Part shown: positions 34,413 to 42,836 of the stretch, piece after piece
Numbering within the stretch: position 1 is the stretch's first letter
How the letters are laid out: the number at the start of each line of letters is the position of its first letter
Source of the DNA: an uncultured Tateyamaria sp.
Lineage (GTDB): Bacteria; Pseudomonadota; Alphaproteobacteria; Rhodobacterales; Rhodobacteraceae
NCBI RefSeq assembly: GCF_947503705.1
Contig: NZ_CANNES010000012.1
Location: forward strand, 1 to 64,000
Length of the DNA stretch: 64,000 bases
Reading direction: 5' to 3'
Translations under genes and position numbers: made by a program
The notes under the pieces: generated by a model
What the model was told of the DNA's origin: nothing
The model's database searches: none
Seen by the model: the letters and a program-made list of their open reading frames with translations, nothing else

Positions 34413-35078
34413 TCAGAGTATTTCAGAGCCCGCCCCGGCGAAGAACTCTGCGAGTACGGGGCTCGCCTCCGCCTTACTCGTACTCAGCAGGGTCGACCCC
34501 GCGAGCGAGGCTTTCGAAAGCCGTATGAGATCACCAGTTTCCTCGATGCGGTAGCAGCGCCGCTTTTGGCGACCGCGGCGATAATATGTGGCTGTCACGA
34601 TCTGGCACGTGCTGCCATCGTTGAACGTGACGGGCTTTGCAAGCCTGATCTTGTCGCCATCTTCGTAGTCCGGGATGGCGGCCCAATCGCGGCACCGCTG
34701 CCGCCAGGCATGGGCGTAGCTATCTGGGTCCTTGATCTCGGAGAGCAGGTTCAGGATGCTGAGTGGGACACGAGATTCCACCGGGCCCGCGCTTTCCTCC
34801 ATATCTTTGTAGCCCCAGCGGCCATCTTCGTAGCGCGTCAGAAATACCGCCGCGAGTGTGATCGAGCCATCGTCATCAGGCGTGTAGGTGCGATCTTCAA
34901 CCGCCGTGCCGTCGAGGTTCGTGACCTTGACCGCCGCATACCAGGTCGATCCAACCTTGCAGGCTTTGAGCAATTCCGTTCTACGGACGTCACTGTCAAA
35001 CGTGCAAAGGCGGGTGATCTCTGCCTTCTCATCCGCGTAAGTCTTGACCCGGCGATCGGTGTAGAAGAGCCAACCCAT
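34413..35078 (-). CDS. DUF6927 family protein
   Basis: A 221-aa soluble protein starting MGWLFYTDRRVKTYADEKAEITRLCTF, the motif I associate with DUF6927 on alphaproteobacterial plasmids. The middle has strands around STWYAAVKV and EDGRWGYKDMEESAGP. The C-terminal part (YYRRGRQKRRCYRIEETG) is basic and could bind nucleic acid. AAAGGACTCTGAA precedes the ATG. The function is unknown, and it belongs to the minus-strand leading-region series. Confidence 0.78.
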   Translation of the reverse strand: MGWLFYTDRRVKTYADEKAEITRLCTFDSDVRRTELLKACKVGSTWYAAVKVTNLDGTAVEDRTYTPDDDGSITLAAVFLTRYEDGRWGYKDMEESAGPVESRVPLSILNLLSEIKDPDSYAHAWRQRCRDWAAIPDYEDGDKIRLAKPVTFNDGSTCQIVTATYYRRGRQKRRCYRIEETGDLIRLSKASLAGSTLLSTSKAEASPVLAEFFAGAGSEIL

Positions 35079-35176
35079 TTCAGAGTCCTTTCTCTTAAGA
35101 AGATTTCATGGTCGCCAATGTCCCGAGAGCGCGTAGCGCGGCAGGGTATTGGCGATGCAAATTTAGAAAGGGCGCG

Positions 35177-35734
35177 TCAAGCCGCCCTCCGTTCATCGAT
35201 TTCCATGAGAGCATCAAGCGGGACGCGATAGGGCAGCATCTCGTCGAAGTCTTCGCAATTGCCGTCGCTCTGCACGAGAGCATGCGTCTCGGTCGCATCC
35301 TTGAGGATGACGCGAAACGTGCCACCTAGGCCGGAGGGGACGTCATAGGCGCCCCCAATCAAGTAGTCCGCCGCGCGTCGTAGAAAGACCCGGATCGAAT
35401 GCCCGTCTGTTGAAAGGCGGATCGTGTCATGACCGCGGTCAATGAGCATTTCGACGTCCTCAAAGATGTCGGTGTAGAGTTGCCCCGTGAGATCGCGGAA
35501 GGCCGCTTGGCGTGCCACCATCCAATCTGGATTACGAAACGGGTTGAGACCATCGGCAAAGGCGAAGGACGGATCGGCTTGCGCCGTCGTCACGATGCGT
35601 GTGGTCGTGCCGACGATGAGAATCAGGGCCGACTTGCCGACAGGTCCGTTCCAGTTCGGAAGGAAGGTTGAACAGGAGCGCGCGTGGGCTATTTGCCCCG
35701 CGACAGCTGTCGCGGGGCAGCTGAGAAGAGACAT
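35177..35734 (-). CDS. Hypothetical protein of the leading-region cluster
   Basis: A 185-aa protein from the ATG at 35734. No good ribosome binding site precedes it, and the first 13 codons run through a 24-bp perfect palindrome, so the start is doubtful. The C-terminal half (FRDLTGQLYTDIFEDVEMLIDRG, HSIRVFLRRAADYLIGGAYDVP, YRVPLDALMEIDERRAA) looks like a genuine folded domain. I recognise no family. It follows the ParB-like gene on the same strand. Confidence 0.6.
   Translation of the reverse strand: MSLLSCPATAVAGQIAHARSCSTFLPNWNGPVGKSALILIVGTTTRIVTTAQADPSFAFADGLNPFRNPDWMVARQAAFRDLTGQLYTDIFEDVEMLIDRGHDTIRLSTDGHSIRVFLRRAADYLIGGAYDVPSGLGGTFRVILKDATETHALVQSDGNCEDFDEMLPYRVPLDALMEIDERRAA
35695..35718. 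repeat. 24-bp perfect palindrome
   Basis: GCCCCGCGACAG (35695-35706) is followed without spacer by its exact reverse complement (35707-35718). It lies about 90 bases after the end of the ParB-like gene. It could be a partition (parS-like) or operator site. Confidence 0.6.
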
Positions 35735-35807
35735 GGGCTTTGCTTTCGATTGAGGAGGAGGAGAAGCGATCCACCTCCGGTGAGACCCGCGGTGGATCGC
35801 TAGAGGA

Positions 35808-37781
35808 TCAGGCGGCTTTCGCCACATCGGCTTCGTCGGGTGAGTCTTCAGTCATGCTCGGTTCTGCAGCCTCAATGCCGGCCGTTTGCATCATTGGCGG
35901 ACACCAGGTGGCGACCGCCTCGCGTTGTGCATCCGTGAGTGTCGCGAAGGGCTCGGCAAAGAGCTTGTCGCAGAAGGCGACGATCTCCTTCTTGCTCGAC
36001 GAGGCCAGCGTGATGGCTTCCTGCGCGAGCCCCAGCTCCTCGCCGAGGATCTTGAGGAGCCAGGCCTTCGTGAAGCGGTTGAAGAGCGCGGCATTGGGCG
36101 TCCAGTGCGCCCGAATATCCGGCATCACCTCGATCTCGAAATCATGCATCAGGCTGTCGCGTTGCCGATCCCGCGCGAAGCAGGATTGCGTGGTTGCGGC
36201 GGTCGCAAAAGCGACGAGCTTGGCCTTCTCCGTGGGCTTCAGCTCGCGGAACCGGGCGAAGCGCTCAGCAGGCGAGATCGCCTCATCGTTCCACGAGAGG
36301 TTCAGCGCGTCATGGGCCTCGGCTACCTGCTCAAGCGAGGTGCTGTCGATCTCGTCCATCTTCGCGTGCGTACGATACTCCTTGCGGGCATCGACCTTGA
36401 TGGCTTGCGTGACGCTCATGCCGGTGCCGACAACATCGCTCACCAGCTTGAACAGCGTCAGGTCGAGCGTGGCTTTCGGATGCATGGTCAGGGCCGCCCC
36501 AAGAGCCATGGCGCGCTCGGTCTTGAGGTCTTCCGTCAGCGAGGCCGGATAGACGATCTCGTCGCTGTCGAGGCCGTCATTTTTGGCAGAAGAACTCGAC
36601 GCTTTGCCGGTTGTCTCCTGTTGATCTTCAGGACGCACGAGACCGATATGGAGGGTGACCTGGCCGTTCGACCAGGATGCGATCACGCCGGATCGGGCAA
36701 GATCCTCGGCGCTGTAGGCTTCTTGCAGATCGCGCGCTTCGGCTTCCAGCGCATCCAAATTGTTGTAGAGCGCATCGTAGGCGGCCTCCTCGAGGCTCTC
36801 GTCTTCCATCTCCAGCTGAAGCTTCTCGAGTTCCTCGCTGATCACATCCAGGCGCTTTTGACCGACCTCATCGGGTTCGATGGGTCCGGGGTAGACACGG
36901 CCATAGTCCGCCATCGCCGCGTAGTCGTAGCGCACGACCGCCTCGGCCCAGGAAAAGCCCATTTGTGCACAGGTGTCCTCGGCAGCAGTGGTGAGTTTCT
37001 CGAGGAGGATGGTTTCGACCAGTTCGGCATCTTCCAGCACCGAGTGTTCTTCCAGAAGATCGGCAGCAATGGGTCCGCCCCGGGCCTCATACTCTTCACG
37101 CACGAAGGCCCCGATATCGTCACTCACCTGCACACCGCGGGATTTGAGCGCCTGCCGCACGGTGTAGGCCTGCAGATAGCTGTCCTCCTTTGTCAGAGCT
37201 TCGAAGATTTGCTTCTGAACCTGTTGGCTTGGGTGATCCGCGAACGCCTTCATCGTATCGAGCGTGATGGTCTTCGCCCGCGCCGCATCGCGGATGTCCG
37301 GATGGATGAGGCCATAGCGCAGGCGGCCTTTGACGGCCGCAATCGTCGTGCCGAACGTCTTGGCGATGGTCTCGGGCGTCTGCCCGTCGACCTCCATCAT
37401 GCGCGCGAATGCCTCGAACTCGTCGATGGCGTTCATCGGTTCCTGAGTGATGTTTTCCGCCAGCGAGAGCGCCGTGATCACATCGCAATCGTCGGGCACG
37501 AGACGGCAGTCGATCTTCGTGTTCTTGGTGAAGCCCTTGGCCGATTTGTCCGCGACAAGCTCCTGCAGCGCCGCGTGTCGGCGACCACCGGCGAGAACTC
37601 CGAACTTTCCGCCGATCTTCTGGACGAGCAGCGGCTGCAGCAAGCCAAGAACGGCGATGCTGGCCTTAAGATGGGTGATGTTCTCGGAGGCATAGGTTTC
37701 GGGCGATTTGGCGCGCACATTCGCGGGATGGGGCACAAGATTGCCGATGGCAATAGAGACGGGTTTGAAGGCTTGGGTCAT
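35808..37781 (-). CDS. ParB/RepB/Spo0J-type partition-like protein
   Basis: A 657-aa protein, much longer than chromosomal ParB (about 300 aa). Residues 1-110 form the ParB/Srx-like domain, with the CTP-binding motifs GLLQPLLVQ, VLAGGRRHAALQ and ALSLAENITQEPMNAIDEFEAF. The KorB-like HTH follows (ETIAKTFGTTIAAVKGRLRYGLI). The remaining 450 residues are helical and acidic without a known domain. Large ParB-like proteins of this kind accompany DUF736 clusters on plasmids and may act in regulation rather than segregation; no ParA gene is beside it. AAGGACAGACC precedes the ATG. Confidence 0.88.
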   Translation of the reverse strand: MTQAFKPVSIAIGNLVPHPANVRAKSPETYASENITHLKASIAVLGLLQPLLVQKIGGKFGVLAGGRRHAALQELVADKSAKGFTKNTKIDCRLVPDDCDVITALSLAENITQEPMNAIDEFEAFARMMEVDGQTPETIAKTFGTTIAAVKGRLRYGLIHPDIRDAARAKTITLDTMKAFADHPSQQVQKQIFEALTKEDSYLQAYTVRQALKSRGVQVSDDIGAFVREEYEARGGPIAADLLEEHSVLEDAELVETILLEKLTTAAEDTCAQMGFSWAEAVVRYDYAAMADYGRVYPGPIEPDEVGQKRLDVISEELEKLQLEMEDESLEEAAYDALYNNLDALEAEARDLQEAYSAEDLARSGVIASWSNGQVTLHIGLVRPEDQQETTGKASSSSAKNDGLDSDEIVYPASLTEDLKTERAMALGAALTMHPKATLDLTLFKLVSDVVGTGMSVTQAIKVDARKEYRTHAKMDEIDSTSLEQVAEAHDALNLSWNDEAISPAERFARFRELKPTEKAKLVAFATAATTQSCFARDRQRDSLMHDFEIEVMPDIRAHWTPNAALFNRFTKAWLLKILGEELGLAQEAITLASSSKKEIVAFCDKLFAEPFATLTDAQREAVATWCPPMMQTAGIEAAEPSMTEDSPDEADVAKAA

Positions 37782-37856
37782 GGTCTGTCCTTGTGATTAG
37801 TGTTCAGGCCCCGGTCTTCTTGACCGGAACCAATCCCCGATGTCGGGAACCACACA

Positions 37857-37879
37857 GACAATGGGCCCGCTTTCCCTCT
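37857..37879 (-). repeat. Leading-region repeat, copy 4
   Basis: The minus strand reads GAGGGAAAGCGGGCCC, then TGTGTGGTTCCC about 10 bases on. It lies between the DUF3768 stop and the ParB-like start. The core GGGAAAGCGGGC is identical to the copy at 38350. Confidence 0.6.
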
Positions 37880-37925
37880 GAAAGGGTCAGCAGGCCCAAT
37901 GCGGACAGGTCTGGAGAGCCCTGCC

Positions 37926-38315
37926 CTACCAGTCACGCGCCATCATGATGGTCAGCACGCGTATGGTCGTTGCGAGATTGTCCGGTGCTTCCGCGCCGAA
38001 GCGGAAGTCGCTGTCGGCCTCATAAAGGTCGAGTTTCCAAAACACCGACTCGCCACGGATCGTCACCGATCCGAAGTCATGCCAGCCTGCCGGATCATTT
38101 TCCGGCTCGAAAGTGTCAAACGTACCTACGGCTTGCACAGCCTCGGTCACGAAGCCGTCTCCGGCCGCGCAGAGAGATTGCGTCATTACCATGCGACCCT
38201 GAATGGGCTCGGTGGGTGTTTCGCCAAGACAGGCGAACCTGCGGAAGGCGTCGTTCTGCGCGGCGATGACCGCCGGATCTGGGCATTCTGGCGCGATGGA
38301 GGTTGATGGGTTCAT
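37926..38315 (-). CDS. DUF3768 family protein
   Basis: A 129-aa protein with the DUF3768 pattern: IAAQNDAFRRF near the start, then GTFDTFEPENDPAGWHDFGSVTI and WKLDLYEAD, and ATTIRVLTIMMARDW at the end. The role is unknown; the family is common on alphaproteobacterial plasmids and genomic islands. AAAGGACTGACCC precedes the ATG, the same leader form as at DUF6878 and the ParB-like gene. Confidence 0.85.
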   Translation of the reverse strand: MNPSTSIAPECPDPAVIAAQNDAFRRFACLGETPTEPIQGRMVMTQSLCAAGDGFVTEAVQAVGTFDTFEPENDPAGWHDFGSVTIRGESVFWKLDLYEADSDFRFGAEAPDNLATTIRVLTIMMARDW

Positions 38316-38349
38316 GGGTCAGTCCTTTCGGGAAGCGTTGAAACCACCA

Positions 38350-38372
38350 GACCCAAAGCCCGCTTTCCCTTT
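38350..38372 (-). repeat. Leading-region repeat, copy 5
   Basis: The minus strand reads AAAAGGGAAAGCGGGCTTTG then GGTC, followed by GGTGGTTTCAACGCTTCCC and the AAAGGACTGACCC leader of the DUF3768 gene. It is the best match to the copy at 30021. Confidence 0.65.
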
Positions 38373-38392
38373 TCCGGCGCGCGATCGCAGGA

Positions 38393-38605
38393 TCAAAAAT
38401 CGAACAGCGACTGCGGACGCCAGTTCGGATTGGGTATGCGCGCGATCCAGCCGCCGCGTTCCTCGACAGCTTGGATCGCAGCGGACAGTGGGTGGGACCC
38501 TTCCGATCGGCTCCACCAATATGCGCCGCGACGGAACATGATGATTGTGCGCCTACCATCCGGCCAGCAGGCGACACGCAAGGTTTTCGGTTCTTGTAGG
38601 CTCAT
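38393..38605 (-). CDS. Small hypothetical protein
   Basis: A 70-aa basic protein rich in Trp and Arg (DGRRTIIMFRRGAYWWSRSEGSHPLSAAIQAVEERGGWIARIPNPNW). This suggests a small nucleic-acid-binding or beta-hairpin domain; I know no family. AAGGAGTGAGCC lies before the ATG at 38605, an excellent site, and the spacing fits the series of minus-strand genes. Confidence 0.65.
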   Translation of the reverse strand: MSLQEPKTLRVACWPDGRRTIIMFRRGAYWWSRSEGSHPLSAAIQAVEERGGWIARIPNPNWRPQSLFDF

Positions 38606-38628
38606 GGCTCACTCCTTCCCTAGTGCGA

Positions 38629-39198
38629 TCACGCAGCTTCATCGGTCGCGGCGTTGTGACCGGCGGTCGACGCGGCGATGAGCCAATCGCAGGCGTGCTG
38701 CGCATCCGCGGCATGTTTGAAGATTGCGGTCTTGTCCGAGCGTAGGACGCGCAGCCAGTTGTCGAGATAGGCGGCACTCATCTCGAGCGTATGGGCCGAG
38801 AAGCCAAGTTCCTGCCCCAAGAAACACGACGCGAGTTCGGCGACGATTTCTTCGCGCGCATAGGACGTGTTCCCAAACCGGGTATCGCCATAAGAGCGGT
38901 TGAGCCGCTGCTGGGTCTTCGTTGTATGGGCCAGTTCATTAGGCTGCCCTCGCAAGACGCGTGGAAGTTTCGCGAAGGCCACGACGTCCGTGACCGGCAG
39001 TATGTCGATGCAGGGCGTGCCAAGCGCAACGGCAAGCGGTGCCAATGAAAAACGCTCGACCGGCGCGTAGGTCGACACAATCGTCCATCCGAGGCAGCTT
39101 TTTGTGCCGCCACAACGAGGTAGTGGTTGCGCGCAGCACACGCAAAATTCCAGTTTGCATGGGAAAGTCTCGACCTGAAATGTCAGACCGGAACCCAA
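38629..39198 (-). pseudogene. Remnant of an ArdC-like anti-restriction protein gene
   Basis: The last 100 or so codons match the C-terminal zincin-like domain of ArdC/DUF1738 proteins: RLNRSYGDTRFGNTSYAREEIVAELASCFLG..., then AAYLDNWLRVLRSDKTAIFKHAADAQHACDWL (shown here in two parts). Intact family members have HExxH just before this; here it reads NELAH, losing the first metal ligand. The preceding 85 codons fit the family poorly, and no N-terminal ssDNA-binding domain is found up to the IS110 remnant. ArdC protects incoming plasmid DNA. This copy looks truncated and inactive. Confidence 0.7.
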
Positions 39199-39633
39199 CC
39201 CAGGCCCGTCAGAGAAATCCCTGAAAGTCCTCTTCCGTCAGTCCCAAAACAGGAAGGCAACTTCTGTAATGGGGCGGATCACTGTCAAGGGTTTCGGACA
39301 CGCCAAGAATTCCGGCGAATATCTCCTTCTTCACCGGATTTAAGACACTAAACCAAAAGCAGACTTTTTCTTTTTCACTGCAAACGCACTAAAGGACTGA
39401 GGGCTACCCCTGCCCGGGCTTCGCTCTTACGTCCGCAGTCAGCCTCAAAGCTGCCATGCTATGCTTGGTTCGAATCTGGTCCTAGGCGCCCATCTTTCAC
39501 GCGCATTCAACAGTTGTTGATAGCCAGTGTCCTTACGGCACCTCCGGGAATCTCTTTCCGAAAAGGGACCTCTGCGTACCTGTTGTTAGTTGCAGTTCAT
39601 GCCTCCGTTACGATGATCCTTGAAGCGTGCCGC
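39199..39633. other. Junction region without recognisable genes
   Basis: There are 435 bases between the ArdC remnant and the IS110 remnant. I see no gene with a plausible ribosome binding site and family. A GGTTCGAATC string near 39468 resembles a tRNA T-loop, but the rest of a tRNA is absent. Confidence 0.35.
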
Positions 39634-40314
39634 TTAGGTCATCGAGCTTGGACTCTGCGCGAAGCGAAAAGGCGAACCATCCACCCACATCCGGTGTACA
39701 ATGACGCCAATACGTCGCGCGAGCGCAATCAAGACTCGCTTCTTTCCGTGCCTATGTGCCACTCTAAGTGCCCAGGCCTGCAACTAATTCGGTGCTGCAC
39801 GGTGCATCAAGATCGCCGGGGCCTGATACAACGCCGATTGCAATCCTCATTCACCCGCTCGTGTAATCTACCCAACGATGTCCATTTCTCCGGATTGAGT
39901 GCGCCTCGGCGTCAGCACCACCCACGGACCAACATCTTTTGATCGCGCAAAGCAGGTCGGATCGTCGATCGCGGATATTACAGTGAGAGCAACAATTGGG
40001 CCGACACCCGGCATAGTCATAATCAGGCAGCCAACACCGTCATGCTCTGCCAGTCCCACGACCTTTTCATCCAGGCTTGCCAGCTCGGCCCGCAGCTGCT
40101 CCCGGGCACGTAAAAGCGACAACGCCGAAGCGGATAGGATGTCGTTTTGGGGAACCAGTTCCCTCACCCGGGCGTCGTACCTGACCCGGGTGACGTGTCC
40201 GAGCTTCGGGCCGAAGTTCCGGAGAACTCCCCTCATCGAGAGTTCGATGTTGATGATCACCTGTTGAACAGATTTGCGCGGTCAGCAAAGCGCGAATTTC
40301 CTGGGAGGTTAAGT
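39634..40314 (-). pseudogene. Decayed IS110-family transposase
   Basis: The minus strand keeps the middle and C-terminus of an IS110/IS116/IS902 transposase: EIRALLTA, MRGVLRNFGPKLG, LIMTMPGVGPIVALTVISAIDD, LTPRRTQSGEMD, then HRHGKKRVLIALARRIGVIVHRMWVDG near the end. Three in-frame stops interrupt the C-terminal part (after DIVG, ITRAGE and HRAAPN), and a one-base shift separates LLTA from RKSVQQ. The N-terminal RuvC-like part is missing because the IS3 element begins at 40316. It is a dead, truncated element. Confidence 0.8.
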
Positions 40315-40374
40315 AGTCCCAGAAAACTGGACAGTCAGCTAAGGTGTTTCCCAAATCTTTGAAGGGATGCGAGA

Positions 40375-40641
40375 ATGGCGAAGCGCCGGAACTTTACAGA
40401 TCAGTTTAAGGCCAAGGCGGCGTTGGAAGCGCTGCGCGGCGACAAGACCGTGCAAGAGATCGCAGCGAAGCATCAGTTGCGCCCAAATCAGGTCAAGACA
40501 TGGAAGCGACAAGCCATTGACGGGATGGCCAATGTGTTTTCCAGCGGCAAACAGAGCGGCCCGACGGGTGCAGAAGTCAAAGACCTGCATGCCAAGATCG
40601 GAAGGCTGGCTGTCGAGGATGATTTTTGTCCGAAGGGCTGA
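40375..40641 (+). CDS. IS3 family transposase OrfA
   Basis: An 88-aa OrfA with the IS3-type helix-turn-helix (FTDQFKAKAALEALRGDKTVQEIAAKHQL, HTH) and leucine-zipper-like end (VKDLHAKIGRLAVEDDF). It normally works only when fused with OrfB by programmed frameshifting; as OrfB is broken here, it can at most act as a repressor-like product. Confidence 0.8.
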   Translation: MAKRRNFTDQFKAKAALEALRGDKTVQEIAAKHQLRPNQVKTWKRQAIDGMANVFSSGKQSGPTGAEVKDLHAKIGRLAVEDDFCPKG

Positions 40642-40645
40642 AGCG

Positions 40646-41486
40646 ATGAGCCGAGATAGGAAACGCGTCATCATAAAGCGGGAACATCCCGAGCTGAGCA
40701 TTATTCAGCAGTGCAAGTTGGTGCGATTAAGCCGTTCGGCGTTCTACTACACACCCGTCGGGATAGATACTGACACCTTGGCGATGATGAAAGAGATTGA
40801 CCGGGTGTTCACCAAATATCCGTTCTTCGGTAGCCGCCAGATCACGGCCTATCTGCGAAGAGAAGGCACCGCCGTCGGGCGGCTGATCGCAAAGATGGGT
40901 TTGGAAGCGATCTACAAAAGGCCCAGAACCAGCCAGCCGTTTCCTCAGCACCCGATTTATCCGTACTTGCTGAGAAAGATGCAAATAGATCAGCCCAACC
41001 AGGTATGGAGCGCTGACATCACCTTCGTGCCGGTGCGCAACAGGTTCCTCTACCTCATGGCGATCATAAATTGGGCCTCGCGCAAGATCCTGAGCTAGCG
41101 GTTTTCAAACACGATGCACGCCGCACTTTTGCGTCGATTCGCTGAACGAAGCCATCGCCAAATACAGACTGCCTGAGATCATGAACACGGCTCAGAGCAG
41201 CCAGTTCACCGGATCGGCGTGGATCAAGACGCTGACCGAGGCAGGCGAGCGCATCTCGATGGACGGACGAGGCCGTTACCTCAACAACATCTTCATCGAA
41301 AGGCTACGGCGTTCGCTGAAGCAGGAGGTGATCTATCTCGAAGAGATCAGTAACAGCTTCCAGGCCAGAAGAGTCGCCAAAAACTGGATGGCATTCTACA
41401 ACACGGAGCGGCCCCATTCCGCGCTTGATCGGCGAACGCCAGACGACGCATATTGGGAAGGCTTGGAAGAGCAGAAAGCAGCATGA
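40646..41486 (+). pseudogene. Broken IS3 family transposase OrfB
   Basis: The frame from the ATG at 40646 shows the OrfB start (MSRDRKRVIIKREHPELS), FYYTPVG and the first DDE aspartate in VWSADITFVPV. It then stops at TAG 41096-41098, where relatives have Trp after RKxLS. After a frame change near 41130 the C-terminus resumes (LNEAIAKY, FIERLRRSLKQE, FYNTERPHSALDRRTPDDAYW). The second catalytic Asp is lost (MNTAQSSQF where MNTDQGSQF is usual), and a few residues are missing before MGLEAIY. The transposase is inactive. Confidence 0.82.
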
Positions 41487-41674
41487 AACCTAAACCCGAT
41501 ACAGCTTAGAAACGCTGCAAACCTGTCCGAAATGCTGGGACCACGTCAATCCTATGGAAGACGATCGAATTTGGTGATTGTGGTTTTCAACCACTTCTGT
41601 ACCACATACAAAGCGGCGACAGCACGCTGGATACAGAAGTCCGCACCAATATTTGCACGAGGCCCTTGCAAGCG

Positions 41675-42835
41675 ATGAGTAAAATACCCTTCAACAAGCC
41701 GGAAATTGTTGGCCGCGAGCTATATTACATCGCTCAGGCAATTATGAACGGGCACTCTTCGGGTAACGGGACGTTTTCGCGCCACGCGGAAGTCGCGCTT
41801 GAGAAAAATTTGGAAAACCTGGTGGACGTCCAGCTAACAACGTCTTGCACATCCGCCCTCGAAACCTCTGCTTTGCTGCTCAACGTCGGCCCCGGTGACG
41901 AGATTATCCTACCATCATATACCTTTGTTTCTACAGCAAACGCATTTGCATTACGCGGCGCTAAGCTAAGCTTTGTCGATGTGGAAGCCGACACCATGAA
42001 TATCTCGGTGGATGCCATTGCAAGGGCGATCACACCGGCAACCAAGGCGATCGTGCCGGTAAATTACGCTGGTATCTCATGCGATATGGATGCGCTTCTA
42101 GATCTTGCTCAAGCCCATGATATCGCTGTATGCGAAGATGCGGCTCAGTCGATCGGATCAAAATACAAAGGCCGCCCATTGGGCACTTTTGGCGACATAG
42201 CCAGCTTCAGCTTTCACGAGACCAAGAATATCATCTGCGGTGAGGGCGGTGCGCTGGCCGTCCGCAACGAAAACTATATCGAGCGAGCCGAGATTATTCG
42301 CGAAAAGGGTACGGACCGTTCCAAGTTTTTCCGTGGTGAGATTGACAAATACTCGTGGGTTGATCTGGGGTCTTCTTATATCTTGTCCGATATTCTTTCG
42401 GCGTTCCTGTTGGCACAGCTCGAGCAGATTGAGGACATAACGACACACCGCCGTGCTTTGTTCTACCGCTATAAGGAAAATCTCGATCATTTGGTCAATA
42501 TGGCTGAGTTCGATCTGGGGATCTCGATCGTACCCGACTACAATGAGTGCAACGGCCATATCTTCTACATTACCCTGCATGACACTCCCCAGCGCCAGCG
42601 CTTGATCGCCTACCTCAAAGAGCGCGATATCATGTCGGTATTCCACTATGTTCCGCTGCACCAATCCCCCTATGGAAAAAGCCATTCTGTCGCGGAACGG
42701 TCCCTGCCAGTAACAGAGGAAAAAGCCGGCCAATTGCTGCGTTTGCCACTATATCCTAGCCTACAAATGGATCAGGTAGATACGATCTGTAACTATGTGA
42801 CAGATTTTTTTGAAGCCGAGAAGAAAGCTCTATAA
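41675..42835 (+). CDS. rffA: dTDP-4-amino-4,6-dideoxygalactose transaminase (WecE/RffA type)
   Basis: A 386-aa PLP aminotransferase of the DegT/DnrJ/EryC1/StrS family, of typical length. The cofactor region (TTSCTSALETSALLL), DAAQSIGSKYKGRPLG and the Schiff-base lysine in SFHETKNIICGEGGA are present; the HETKN context is that of WecE/RffA, which makes dTDP-Fuc4N from the 4-keto sugar. It probably supplies an amino sugar for a surface glycan. The ATG at 41675 is chosen; a TTG at 41666 is possible. Base composition is visibly lower in GC than the flanking blocks, suggesting transfer with the next genes. Confidence 0.88.
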   Translation: MSKIPFNKPEIVGRELYYIAQAIMNGHSSGNGTFSRHAEVALEKNLENLVDVQLTTSCTSALETSALLLNVGPGDEIILPSYTFVSTANAFALRGAKLSFVDVEADTMNISVDAIARAITPATKAIVPVNYAGISCDMDALLDLAQAHDIAVCEDAAQSIGSKYKGRPLGTFGDIASFSFHETKNIICGEGGALAVRNENYIERAEIIREKGTDRSKFFRGEIDKYSWVDLGSSYILSDILSAFLLAQLEQIEDITTHRRALFYRYKENLDHLVNMAEFDLGISIVPDYNECNGHIFYITLHDTPQRQRLIAYLKERDIMSVFHYVPLHQSPYGKSHSVAERSLPVTEEKAGQLLRLPLYPSLQMDQVDTICNYVTDFFEAEKKAL

Positions 42836-42836
42836 A

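Larger units (their letters stand above)
40316..41541 (+). mobile_element. Degenerate IS3-family insertion sequence
   Basis: The ends are imperfect inverted repeats: GTCCCAGAAAACTGGACAG at 40316-40334 and, inverted, GTCCCAGCATTTCGGACAG at 41523-41541 (13 of 19 match). It contains orfA and a broken orfB and has inserted into the IS110 remnant. No convincing target duplication remains. Confidence 0.7.

Noticed and set aside
35886-37796. A 636-codon frame antisense to the ParB-like gene
   Set aside because: The ParB domain motifs, leader and ribosome binding site on the minus strand are decisive; the opposite frame is a shadow.
20095-38605. Search for a replication initiator or integrase that would tell plasmid from integrated element
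   Set aside because: No RepA/RepB/RepC, DnaA-like, tyrosine or serine recombinase pattern was found; the ParB-like protein alone does not decide.
39460-39495. GGTTCGAATC string resembling the T-loop of a tRNA, as at an integration site
   Set aside because: The stem bases around it do not pair and no anticodon or acceptor arm can be drawn upstream, so neither a tRNA nor an att remnant is supported.
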